From positions 67,228-119,348 of the forward strand of contig CAJFCJ010000060.1 of NCBI GenBank assembly GCA_904063045.1: a stretch of 52,121 nucleotides of DNA, in the 5' to 3' direction. Positions 1 through 10,284 of this stretch are shown in pieces; within the stretch, counting starts at the first letter, position 1, and every line of letters begins with the position of its first letter. The stretch comes from Dimorphilus gyrociliatus (taxonomy: Eukaryota; Annelida; Polychaeta; Dinophilidae). The position numbers and the translations under genes were made by a program. The notes beneath the pieces were generated by a model. That model made no database searches. It was given only the letters and a program-made list of their open reading frames with translations, and had not been told where the DNA came from.

Positions 1-183
1 TCTCCTGATGACCTAACATCATTATTACAAATACTTTTTAGTTCTCTCCTTGCCTTTATACTTGATATTAAACTCTTTTTTCATGGTTATGATTTATATG
101 ACTTGAGACAAATATATTTCCTCTTTGTTTGATTGTTGCAGGACAAAGAATTTTTTTATTTCTGACAGATCTTCTCCAAATTA

Positions 184-405
184 TCATATTCTCACTTCGT
201 TTTTTATATTAAAAGCAAATCCATCATGTGATAGAATATCCTTGCCTCTCTGGCTTCCTCCAAGGAGAAGTGTGAATTTTTCATTTGGATCTGCTTTTCC
301 TTCCTCATTCATTTCAAATGAGTCCTCTATAAAATTATTGCAATCCATACTATTTACAATAGTTAGATCAGCTTCCACTAGTTGATTTTCAGAAATATTA
401 CCACT
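184..405 (-). pseudogene. FLYWCH zinc-finger-like fragment, probably MULE-derived
   Basis: An open stretch on the minus strand encodes an acidic leader followed by FTLLLGGSQRGKDILSHDGF. This resembles the first half of a FLYWCH zinc finger (F-x-x-S-x-R-G-K-x-x-L-x-x-x-G-F). The expected downstream W-x-C and the zinc-binding Cys/His residues are not present before the stop, so it is a fragment. FLYWCH domains are often attached to Mutator-like transposases, and a MULE-like relic exists elsewhere in this window (31.0-31.8 kb). Identification rests on motif resemblance only. Confidence 0.4.
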
Positions 406-431
406 ATTTGTGGCATCTAAATTGATATTTT

Positions 432-620
432 GTTGATTAATTTCTACCGAAATTACATTTATTAAGACTATTTGTAGACGAACTTGAAAGGTTCTATTTG
501 TGTGAGTATTTTGGAAAGTTGAAAAATGATTGGAAAGGACGAATACTGTTCTGAAGAAGCAGAAATTCCACTAATAGTCTAACAAATATAATTTGGGTAG
601 AAATGAATCAACAAAACACC
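432..620 (+). mobile_element. MITE family B, copy 1
   Basis: This non-autonomous element is bounded by imperfect terminal inverted repeats. The left end contains TTGATTAATTTCTACC and the right end contains the reverse complement of TTGATTCATTTCTACC. Related copies lie at 13.9 kb, 3.3 kb and 32.7 kb. Every copy contains GGTTCTATTT followed by a short frame with the pattern DEY-x(5-6)-EIP. No transposase is encoded. The shared core suggests either a mobilised exon or a conserved internal MITE sequence. Confidence 0.6.
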
Positions 621-1460
621 AGTATTTCGTCCAAAGAATATGTATTGAGTAAAAAATGAGCTTCTAGTTCTAAACAAGCTAGTTTGAACAATTAGCTGAT
701 GGTTAGAAAACTGAACTATCAACTGTTAATTTCGTATGGTTTATTTACTCTTTTTAAGGGTTGATAGTTGACAAATTTCAATGTTCAAAAAAACAAAAGT
801 AACATTTTAAGGCAAAGAAAGTTCTAAATATGGTCATGTTTTTATTGTTGTTTACTCTTCTAAGTAATATTCGAATTTCGAAGATTGATATATGCACTGC
901 CCTACGCTAAACTAGGTCAATACTGCTTATCTTTATCAGTGCTATCTGCACACTACAATACTGGTTCAAAACTACTTATCTATTGAAGAGTATTGCTGAC
1001 GAATGTATGTGCATAGGGAAGAAACCACGATAGGTTGAGTAGGTAGGAAGTTATTGAAAAATTCAGAAAAAAAATTTTTTCTTTTGAAAATTGTTTCAAA
1101 CATCGATTGTGGCGTATTTTTTCTTTGACTGCTTCCCAAAATCATTTGGGATTCTTGAAGTGTGAGAATTGTTTCTGTTTTTTGATTTTGTTAATAAAAA
1201 CCTGTTGCAAATCCTAACCATAATAATTGAATGTTAATTAACTTGCCATAAAAAGTAATTAATTCTTTATTTCGACAGCTTTATGTAGAAAAATAAGGAT
1301 TTATTGTCAACTAAAATAAAATGTATGCATAACGTTAAAATGGCAAACTTTTAAAACTGTTTTCTATAAAATTGTGTGTTTGTTAGTTAAAAAAGGTAAA
1401 TGACCACTTTTGTATATTTATATAGACAAGATAAAAAAGTATAAGTTTTTCAATCTAATC
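621..1460. other. Gene-free spacer
   Basis: AT-rich sequence without a convincing reading frame, repeat or splice-bounded exon. I see nothing that can be annotated here. Confidence 0.6.
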
Positions 1461-2219
1461 TCATTTAATTTTTTTGAACAAATAAAACATGAATTGTGCT
1501 TCCTTTTTTAGTTTAAAAGATCGTTTATTCTTTGGCTTCGAAATACTTTCGCTAACTTGCTCCTTCGTTATTTTTTTATTTTCTGTTGTAATAAAATGAC
1601 CTTCCAAACTCACTTTATCAATTTCAAGTTTCTTGATATTTGGATTGTAAACACCAATTAAATTAAAATTGGCTTTAGTAAAGACATTACGAGCATCAAA
1701 ATGTGCATCACTGACCAGAAAATGACCACTGGGACGTAAAAATTCGAGACATGGAGAATTGCTGATCAATCCAGCAGAAGCTGAGATTACCAGATCGAAA
1801 TTACTGGTGTTTTGTGCAAAAAATTTCATGTAATCAATATTTTGAAAATTTATAGTGGGAGAATCAGTGTATTTTCTGTTATCTTCTATCCACGAGTGTA
1901 TAGCTGAATCACTGAAGAAAGGTTCCATCTTCGGGTTAAAATCCAAATAAGTCACATTGGAGAATACCAGTGAGGCGGAAAGATGTTTATCACAGCCAGG
2001 ATATAGCACAGTATTAATATCGCCACAAAATTCTTTAACTTCAGTAAAGATAGGTAGATGCCAGTCATTCAATCCTTTGTAGATGCGAAGAAAGTGTGAT
2101 AAATACTTAACAGACTGCTTCTTAACTTTAGTCCCTTTTTTTGGCTTTAATCCCCCTTTCCTCTTTTCTTTTTTCTCAATAATTTTCTTGTTTGATCTCA
2201 ATGTCCTTCGACCCATCAT
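1461..2219 (-). CDS. Putative SAM-dependent methyltransferase-fold protein, single exon
   Basis: This is an uninterrupted 252-codon frame ending in TGA. It has a very basic Lys/Arg-rich N terminus (about residues 4-35) and a basic C-terminal tail (about 225-252), which suggests a nuclear or nucleic-acid-associated location. The core contains VLYPGCDKHLSASLVF, then a YLDFNP strand, and later DLVISASAG. This is the order expected of a Rossmann-type methyltransferase (nucleotide-binding loop, acidic residue ending strand 2, D-x-V strand 4). The YPG plus S-LVF-VTY-D pattern resembles small uncharacterised bacterial methyltransferase-like proteins. No intron is seen, whereas most other genes here are split, so lateral acquisition or retroposition is possible. 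No substrate can be inferred. The start is the first ATG of the frame. Confidence 0.6.
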   Translation of the reverse strand: MMGRRTLRSNKKIIEKKEKRKGGLKPKKGTKVKKQSVKYLSHFLRIYKGLNDWHLPIFTEVKEFCGDINTVLYPGCDKHLSASLVFSNVTYLDFNPKMEPFFSDSAIHSWIEDNRKYTDSPTINFQNIDYMKFFAQNTSNFDLVISASAGLISNSPCLEFLRPSGHFLVSDAHFDARNVFTKANFNLIGVYNPNIKKLEIDKVSLEGHFITTENKKITKEQVSESISKPKNKRSFKLKKEAQFMFYLFKKIK

Positions 2220-3865
2220 TATCCAATTTTTAAGGACTTAAATTAAAAATATTAGTTTTACATAATAAAAATCTCATATAGCAGTTAAGGGAAATCAATA
2301 TTTAAAAATATTTAAACCCATTTTCTAATAACATATAACAACAGACAAAATGATAGACAATTGTTATTTCACTATTTACTCTAATAAATCTATCTCCAAA
2401 AGTTATAAAAAGTGCTATTATCATCAATAATAATTCATTCACCTTTCTTTTATTTTCGATTTATTCCCAAAATACTATTTCACTGAGAATTCTGTAAATC
2501 AATATTAGAAAAAAATCAAAATGGCTGACTTGAAGTGAGTAAAATTATTAAAAACTGGTATATTATAAGTAACATAATATGATGGAATTTTATATAATAA
2601 TTTACACATACATATATAATACATTTATTAATATATGTTAATTATTTTAAAGTGGCTGTGCACCTAAGTTCGATATAGATGCTCTTTTAGAAAACCGTAG
2701 ACTTAACTCAATACTATTTAATATGAATACTTATCAATAGCGTTGTACGTTAGGTACTCGCAGTTCTATTATATGTATATGCTGTGATGCACGTATGCAT
2801 GTGAGCATATACAATTCTTATAAATAAATGTAATGAATTTAGCATTAATTAAAGAACTACATTAGACTTACTTTAACTGCCTAAGAACATTAATTTAGCA
2901 GCCAGCTAAAGAGTATCAAAAGGTCAAACTCAACTATTGTTGACTTTTGGACCAGTTCCAACTTTTCATATTCAATGATTGAATTGAATATTACCAAAAT
3001 TGTTACTACAAAAGAAGCTGACCACCTAAATTTATCTGACCTAATTACTCCCGATGAACGAAACCAATTAAAGGCAGAACCATTTTTAGAATTTCAATTG
3101 TGTCAAAATGTTACTTTGCATTGTTGAAACTTTGAAATTGTGAACTGTTAGACTCCTAGGAAAGTATATTAACCCTACGAATTTAACAGTTGTTAGCTTA
3201 GTTTTCTAACTGCTTGCTTAGAGATAAAAGCTCAGAATACATATCCTATTTGGAAAATACTAGCATTCTGTTGAAAGTTTGATATAAAACTTTGGACGAA
3301 TATCATTTATTTGCTTATACTTGCGGGCGAACTTGAGGTTCTATTTGGACCAGTACTTTAGCGTAATATTAAATGAGTTGTACAGATGAATACGGTTCGG
3401 ACGAGAACGAAATTCCTAAGATCTCAATAGAACAAAGTACATAAAACATCATATATTCTTGAAACTACACTCAAATTAAAAGAATAATAATATAAACTCT
3501 AACAATTCATTTCATATTCATTAAAATTTGTATTTTAAAAGTAATGAATAATACATGTTGCAAACTGACCCTGAAGTAAAATCAAAAGTAGAATGTTTTG
3601 GGCTTTTCCAACAACAATTTTATGAATAGGAATGCATAATATAATTTTGCTCCATTCTTACAAAATATTTTAGACAGGCAACCAGTAAAAAACAAATTTT
3701 TGGATATTTCCTTTCAATATCAATTTTCAATATTATTCTAAATGTGGAAATGGGGAATGGGAAAATATGAATCATTCGTGAAAACTGGTTTGTGTTAAAT
3801 TCTCTTATAAATAATTGAGCTATGACAGTGGAATTATTTGATTGATTGATCAAAATTTACATAAC
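2220..3865. other. Spacer with a possible divergent first exon and a repeat relic
   Basis: Mostly AT-rich non-coding DNA. At 2521-2534 ATGGCTGACTTGAA is followed by GTGAGT, which looks like a 14-nt coding first exon on the plus strand, divergent from the methyltransferase gene, but I found no partner exon. A diverged MITE-B copy lies at about 3310-3441. Nothing else is supported. Confidence 0.35.
3310..3441 (+). repeat. MITE family B, diverged copy 2
   Basis: Shares GGTTCTATTTG and the downstream pattern GATGAATACGG...GAAATTCC with the copies at 0.43 and 13.9 kb. The short frame here starts ATGAGTTGTACAGATGAATA and runs 23 codons to TAA, keeping the peptide pattern DEY-x(6)-EIP. Terminal inverted repeats are not recognisable, so this copy is older or partial. 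Confidence 0.45.
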
Positions 3866-4295
3866 AGCAGTTGGAATTCATAATATTATAAAAAAAAGAG
3901 TGAATACCTTGATAATAAACCATGGTTACATACAGAGGTTTGGAGGTAAATTTTACATTAATGTTTTGATCTCCTGATTTATACGAATTTTTTCTAGGTA
4001 CAGATATTATTGAGCGGGATTGTGAAAATAGGCACATTTATTCTGGATGCGTAACATCAAGGGATCTGTCTACTTGTTTCTGTAGCCATAATAGATGCAA
4101 CAGTCAAATTAGAGGAGATAGCGGTGGTAGAGGTGGTGGTGAATCAACAGGTGGAAATGGAGGAGGTGGTGAGGTGGTGGTGGAACTGAAGATAGTGGAG
4201 GAAGTAGAGGAACAAATACATCTTCCAACATGGTATTATCGACAGAAATTTTCTCAATTGTTTTGTCTTTGTGTATTACAAAATCTTTGCTATAA
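3866..4295 (+). CDS. Ly6/uPAR-like (three-finger) GPI-anchored protein, 3' part, frame broken in a GGT repeat
   Basis: The acceptor at 3997 opens an exon reading TDIIERDCENRHIYSGC, then STCFCSHNRCN. This is the C-terminal signature of three-finger proteins (R-x-C ... G-C ... C-x-C-x4-CN). An upstream exon probably ends at 3945 (donor GTAAAT, phase 1), giving a 52-nt intron. A Gly-rich linker made of GGT/GGA codons follows. After a one-base slip in that repeat (about 4160-4185) another frame continues to a hydrophobic tail ending FSIVLSLCITKSLL and TAA at 4293-4295, as expected for GPI attachment. The first finger and signal peptide were not found. The slip may be a sequencing error in a microsatellite or a real null allele. 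Confidence 0.5.
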
Positions 4296-5424
4296 AGCAA
4301 TAGCATGTTTTTCTATTTGCTTTGTTGCGTTTCATGTAAACATATTTGGATTATTTTTATCAATTCAGAACTAAAAAGTAGAAATCAGAATTTTTTATTT
4401 GAAAAAAACTGTTAACCAATAGTGGACTAGTATGAATGTTTGTATAATTATAGATTAAACTGGGTTAGGGGGTAGTTGGAAAAGTTGCAGAAGAGGTAAC
4501 AATTTTAATTCAAGTCTAACAATTGAGACAATGTATGCATTGTATATTTGAACATTGTTTATATTCCACTTGAACAGCAATAACTAATTACTTGAGTTAA
4601 CAAATGTTAATATTTGTATATTTCCTTCTATAACTGTTCAAAAACCAAGGATGTACTTCGTTGTATTGTAATTGTAGAAACTTCTCCTTCTTCACAACAG
4701 TAATCGTCCATTCAAATCATTTACCAACTTACCAAAGTACTCACACAAAAAGAACTTTTCATGTTTGTCTACAATTTTGATTCCAACTCAAACAGACCTT
4801 CAAGAGTATTACCTCAAGTTACCTGTTCTCATGACAAAATGAACACACACTTACCCTGACATATATACACTGACACACAACACAGCAGGCATGTGCTGTT
4901 TCGTTCATTAGCTTTAAATTTTAGGACAATATCTTCTGCTTTATTCTTTCACCAGTTTTTTCATTGCCATCATTTGACATTTATTTCAAAGAGCAGAGAA
5001 ATTTCCTGGTTTTCAACCTTGTAAAGAGTCAATTTATATGATTACTTTCAATACTATATTTTACTTTTTCAGTAGATTTTTTAATATTTAATATTGTGTT
5101 TTGTAAAAGTATGCCCATTTGTTAAAAGACATAATGTTTGTTCTGGATTCCAGAACATTTCGTCCCCGTTGCCTGGACATTTTGTCTCCCTTTGCCTCAA
5201 CATTATATCCCTTTAGTATGGACATTTTTATGATTGGTTAGTTGACCAATCTTCATTTTAATAACTTTACAAGTTTTCTCTATGAAGTACTATTATCTAC
5301 CAGTTTTCTTAAGAAAAATTTTTCCCTTTTCTTGTTTATGAAAAAGTCTTCTAGGAATATTTGATTTTTAGCTGGTGGGTTTATAAAAAATAAATGTTCA
5401 AAGGCATCAAATATGAATTAAAAA
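4296..5424. other. Gene-free spacer
   Basis: AT-rich DNA with no supported coding exon and no clear repeat copy. Short open stretches lack splice context. Confidence 0.55.
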
Positions 5425-5431
5425 ACTTGTT
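5355..5431 (+). repeat. Dispersed repeat shared with 7320-7400
   Basis: About 75 bases beginning AATATTTGATTTTT and ending GCATCAAATATGAATT(T)AAAAAA recur at 7320-7400 with a few differences. The family is unknown and no termini were identified. Confidence 0.45.
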
Positions 5432-5516
5432 GGTTTTGCATGAAAAAGTTTTACTGGAACCAACCAAAAACTAGATGTAAACTGTGTGGACACTTTTATC
5501 ATAGAAAGTGTTCAAA
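5428..5516 (+). pseudogene. Cys/His zinc-finger exon fragment
   Basis: The plus strand encodes CWFCMKKFYW, then TRCKLCGHFYHRKCSK, followed by the donor GTAAGT. The spacing C-x2-C-x12-C-x2-C-x4-H-x2-C resembles a treble-clef finger (FYVE/PHD/C1-like). A second relic with the same spacing lies at 20.04 kb. No upstream start or downstream exon was found, so it is recorded as an orphan exon or gene remnant. Confidence 0.35.
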
Positions 5517-5825
5517 AAGTAAGTGCAGCAAACTGTTCATTTTCTTTTAAAACCTCAGACTTGTAAAATAGATGAAATATTACTAATATTACTAAATATT
5601 ACTTTATTAAAAAATATTAAATTTTGCATTCAGCATAAGTGACAAATAAACTACACCTATACTCGCAAATTTATTAACTTATTAGTTACTTTTGCTGAAT
5701 GCATCTTAGTGATAATTTCTTTCCAAAATATTTCTCCATTCTGGTAACTTTTTTATTTGAAATGATCTTGTATTTTGTATCTTCCATTATTTTGTTGTCA
5801 GTATAATTCGAATTAAAAAATAATA

Positions 5826-6020
5826 TATTTGGGTTAGATTAGGTTTGGTTAAAGGTTAGGGTTGTACCACTCACAAGACACGTGTAGGTCAATTGTTGAT
5901 GTTGATTATAGGCCGCTTTGTTTGGAAACGGTTAGATTAGGTCCTTTCCTTGTTTATTTTGTTAAGCCACTTCAGTATCCTTTTTGGTAAGGGTTACGGT
6001 TAGGGTTAGGAGACAATGCA
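5826..6020 (+). repeat. Degenerate telomere-like (GGTTAG) patches
   Basis: GGTTAGGGTT-type motifs occur at 5862-5872 and 5990-6020, separated by related GGTTAGATTAGG sequence. The MITE-A family carries the same motif internally, so these are more likely decayed MITE pieces than an internal telomere. Confidence 0.4.
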
Positions 6021-6094
6021 ATAGATGATCGATAACCCTCAATAGTTCATTAAAGTCATATATATTTTTAAAAGAGTATTCTATTCAAATAAAA

Positions 6095-6134
6095 ATTACA
6101 ACGTTTCGACCATTACTGGTCTTCATCAGGTAAT
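6095..6134 (-). ncRNA. Hammerhead-ribozyme-like motif
   Basis: Read on the minus strand the order is ATTAC, CTGATGA, A, GACCA-GTAA-TGGTC, GAAACGTT, GTAAT. This gives the conserved CUGAUGA and GAAA cores, a 5-bp stem II with a 4-nt loop, and a stem I formed by ATTAC/GTAAT. Stem III can only be the palindrome ACGT, which would need two molecules to pair. Dimeric hammerheads with such tiny stem III are known from Penelope-like elements and retrozymes. One extra A sits between the core and stem II, which may weaken or abolish cleavage. No reverse transcriptase is nearby, so it would be an orphan fragment. Confidence 0.45.
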
Positions 6135-6344
6135 AACACCATTTTAAATGATAGAGCCTATTTAACATTTGTGTACTGTTCATAAAATTTTTCTTTTGTT
6201 AATATTTTCACTTGTGAATATTTTCTCCCACTTAAATATTTTTAAAACAGATTTAGTTGCTTATTACAATGTAAAATGTTCCTAATTGAACATGTATTAG
6301 ACAGGACTTTGCATGACTAACATACAATAATGTACTCTTTCTTT

Positions 6345-6616
6345 TCAGGGTGAAGTAGCTTGTTTGGTAGAAGTATCACTTTTTGTGATCATACTTCTAC
6401 TGGAATTTTTACTTTTAATTGACTTTTTTCGGAATAATGACAGGAATTCATTTCTAAATTTTCTGCCACTTATGCAATTTTGAAGATAATAAAACTTACA
6501 ATATTTCCAAACATACCCATAATAAAGCAAATTGAAGTCATAACTCTCACACCTATATACCAATCCATTGTATCTGGTATTTCTGGAAAAGCTGGATAAT
6601 AAGAGGTGTTATTCAT
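6345..6616 (-). pseudogene. GPCR pseudogene: N terminus/TM1 joined directly to the C-terminal tail
   Basis: The frame starting at 6616 reads MNNTSYYPAFPEIPDTMDWY and continues through TM1 (SICFIMGMFGNIVSFIIF), nearly identical to the GPCR at 29581. Immediately after TM1 the sequence switches, in another frame, to NCISGRKFRNEFLSLFRKK, which matches the cytoplasmic tail of that same receptor (CLSGRKFRSEFLFLFKKK). All of TM2-TM7 is missing at a single junction near 6472-6486. The 5' flank also resembles that of the 29.6-kb gene. This is a processed-looking internal deletion of a paralogue and cannot encode a receptor. Confidence 0.75.
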
Positions 6617-7430
6617 AGTTTTTTATTTTTCTCTCAATACTTTAAAAAAAATTTGTTGATACAAAGATTATCACTCTCTTATATAACAATACTATCTTTA
6701 GAAAGACCTCAAGAAACGTCTGTCAAGTACAACACATTATTGGAATAATGAGCAATTTAGTAATTGCAAAATAGTTAAAAGGATGATAGATATGGGTGGA
6801 GATGAAGAAAACTTTAATTGCTATTCTCATTTTATCAAACAATAGCAATTTTTTCTTTTGTTTTTGAAAAATATATTGACTTCAATTCAGGGTTAAACTC
6901 TTTATATAATATTAAAAGATTGTCTTACCAAAAAGGTTAGAGAGAGAGACAAGGGCTAGGTTAGGGTTAGAGTTAAACAGCATTTCATAGCCTAATCAAG
7001 CATAAAATGATCAGAGAAGAAACCTAACATCTTTTCAAATGCCATAGGCAGCATCTCTTTATCTATTATCCTGTCCTAAATTTTGCTGTTGCAATACTAA
7101 ATATCTTATGCTCCTTAGCTAACGTCTCTTCTAAGACTCTTTGTACATGTCAACAGACAAGGTCATTACTACACTCCCACAAAGAATTATTGCAGTTGAC
7201 AATATGGAAAACTATGGTTACTCTATTTGATATGTTTACGGTTTGGAATTTTTTGGCAATATTTTATTATTCTATTTTCATATTCAAAGTAATATATTCA
7301 ATTGTTGTCTTATAATAGAAATATTTGATTTTTGGCTCAATTTTTTATAATGAAAAAGTATTTAAAAGCATCAAATATGAATTTAAAAAATTGGATCACC
7401 ACTACTGAACCCTTTAACAGTAAAATAACA
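6617..7430. other. Spacer with repeat relics
   Basis: Contains a telomere-like patch (GGTTAGGGTTAGAG near 6960) and the second copy of the 5.36-kb dispersed repeat (7320-7400). No coding exon is supported. Confidence 0.5.
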
Positions 7431-7823
7431 ATATTGAACACCATTTAAATATTAGAAAAGTTTATTGGTAGTTTGATTAAATACAAAAGCAAAATAAGTT
7501 ATAGGATCATCAGTTAATGGATTCATAGCAAATCCATTATTTACACCTTCTGCTGTTATCAATACACCATTTTAATTTAATGATATTTTAGGGGCTATAT
7601 GACTATATTTATCAAACGAATACATAATTCTATCAGCTGAATAGTCACATGATAATATAATAATAATTTTTGGTAAGATATTGAGTGGTAATAAGTTGAT
7701 CTAAGCCCTGTTCTCTCTGCTTCATTTCAGAAATAAGCAAATTCAACATCTTCGATCAACTAAATCAGCTTAAATATATTTATTTCTTTATTTTAGATAT
7801 TTTCAAAGTGAAAGTATAAGACA

Positions 7824-10017
7824 TTACTGTTCAAAGAACATATCACAAAGAAATATTTCATGAATTTCTGAAACACTATTTTGAAAAATTTTCACAGAAA
7901 CTACATTTGATTCTACTTTTTCAATATGTTCACAAACGAAATTGTACACAAGATATTGATTTTTCCCAGAAAAGTTTTCCAGTTGACAAATTTTATCATT
8001 TAAATCATCATTTTTAATCTTATAAGTAATATATATATCAATATTCATGTCAATTCCGACATTTTTTTTGAATATCATTACCAAATTTGAATTTTTCACA
8101 AACAGCATTTTCCCTTTTGCATTTGTCAGCTGATATTCAAAATATATTGGGTTTGCCTTCAGAGTTGAGCACGTAGCTAAATTCTTATCCAGAAAATTAG
8201 AAATCTGTGGATTATTACATTGTGGAAAGTTAGATAGCAGTATCCTTCTTCCCTCTGCAAAAGTCTTATCAATTGCATCCTGTAGACTATTCAGACCACC
8301 TACCTTTATCCAATATTTGAATATTGTTCATAATTGAATGTTCACCATTCTTGAAAGATATTTGTTTAATATTCAAATTTATTGATGTGTTTATGATAGC
8401 CAATATGCTCTCATCATAGGCTAAACCAGATCCAAATTTGATTTGATTATCAGTCAATAATATCCAAAATTCACTCCAGGAATCACAACTCATTAGTGCC
8501 GAAGATTGTTTAAATTCAACAATATTCGCATTCATTGAATTATAAACTGTGATTGATGATGATTTTACATTCTCAGCAATCTTATCAATATTCAATTTAA
8601 AAAGTATTGTTGAGGTATCACTAAAACTCATAATGAATGATGAACAATCAGCAGGATGTCCGGTGTGCTCACCTTTCACTTTGAATGCAAAAGCCATAAA
8701 ATTATCAAACAGTTGTTGATCTAGAGGATAGAAAACATCATATTGACTTTGAATAGAGTAAATATTCTCTTCAATCTCTAAAAAATGGAAAGAAAAAAGT
8801 AGGTCAATGAAAAAATAAAAAAAAAATAAAAAATAAAAGACGTTTTGTAAAAACTTTAAAGTAGTTCAGTCCAATGTAATTATGGGAATAAACATCTGTT
8901 ATTGTAATATTGACTGATGACTCAATAGTTGGTCTATATTTATAGTTGTAGCAATGGTGGTATATATCTGAAGGTAAATTTGTTAATTGTTCAACAAATT
9001 CAGAACTCCATACCAACTGCATGGTCTTTATATAAGCGTTATTATCATATCTATAAACAATAATTAAATATTCATATGTCATTGATAGTGTTTTTATTTT
9101 TAAATAATGTATTACCTGTTGGCATAGCAGTAAATGTAAGGTTGGGATAGAAAAGGGAAAACAATATTTATATATTGACCAATGCAAGTTGGTTGTCCTA
9201 ACAGACCGCAGGCTGGTGTCCAATAGTTGTTAAATATTCTATTTAAGGCTTTTGTACATTCCTGACCATTTTGTGAACTAGAACTGACACAACTTGCTCC
9301 AAGTTCAATATCTGCCACATTAATAAATACATTTTCATCAATGTCGCTAGTATCTGCCAAAGGAAAATTGAAAAGTTTTTTTTATGTAAAGATTGCCTGT
9401 TTTAATAAAATATGCATTAAAATCTCTACCATTGCTAAATGAATAGACAAAAATTGTATTAAAACCAGAATTCATAGCTTGGTGTGTTGATGAATTAAAA
9501 TTAATTGTAATAAAAGAGTTATTTTCTCCAGACTCTTTGCTTACTAAGACACAAGTTTTTATAGAATTTATATTGTAGATTTCTTCAGAACAATTACTAA
9601 ATGAAACTCTCGCTTCTTTACTATAGATATATGTATCTACAATTCTTCTAACAAAGCATATTGCAGCTATATTGTATATTTTTTTAAAATATATTGTGAT
9701 CTGCATTGAATTGCATAATTCGCCCAAACAATTTCCTGCCCAGTCATTATTGTTAAACCAAATTGGTGTGAGTGCATTGTTGCATTTGTAATCAAATTTT
9801 GAATAAGCAGGATGAACAGAGTTAGCTTGACAAGTAGCTCCATTCAACTTTGAAGCAATATTAATAAGCTTTTCATCTAGTTTTTGTTATGATATCATAA
9901 ATAAAAGGAAAAGAATTATTCTTTAAAAATTTTCTTACCTGCTTGAAGAGAAGAATAAACATTCATAATTGAAATTATTATGAATAATACATAAATTGCC
10001 TTCTTGTTGTCAAACAT
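7824..10017 (-). CDS. Secreted FAMeT-domain protein with lectin-like modules (6 exons, 620 aa)
   Basis: Manual model: exons 9939-10017, 9430-9876, 9116-9353, 8855-9050, 8304-8775 and 7824-8254, summing to 1,863 nt (621 codons). Introns are 49-79 nt and GT-AG. A signal peptide (YVLFIIISIMNVYSS) is followed by two Cys-containing beta-rich regions (about 27-330). A farnesoic-acid-O-methyltransferase-type domain follows (about 335-485), with FAFKVKGEHTGHPA, then CDSWSEFWILL and IKFGSGLAYD. The last region (about 490-620) ends SEIHEIFLCDMFF, which resembles the end of F5/8/fucolectin folds. Despite its name, this domain in other animals is a carbohydrate/ligand-binding-like module, not a proven enzyme. 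The protein is probably extracellular. The donor of exon 4 (GTTTTT) is weak. Confidence 0.75.
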
Positions 10018-10284
10018 TGTTATTCAACGAGAAATGATGGGAATTTCATTTCAAAAGTTTTCTTCTTAAATTATAAATACTTTATGATAATTGATTTATG
10101 AGTTTCTTTGGCAATTTCCAGTTACAAAGAGAATACATTTCTTAATGAACAGTTAGTATATTGACAAACTGTGTTTACACATCAAAATATTGAGAAAACT
10201 ATTTTTTATAGTTTATCTTTATATACTGTATATTTAATTAATTGATTGATTGGTAAATTGTATTTAAACAGAACGTTATATACT

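Noticed and set aside
8280-8304. Apparent 4-nt frameshift in the FAMeT gene
   Set aside because: A 49-nt GT-AG intron (8255-8303) restores the frame and makes the six exons sum exactly to 621 codons.
8804-9223. 139-codon minus-strand ORF as a separate gene
   Set aside because: It reads through an exon of the FAMeT gene and both flanking introns; only the central part is coding.
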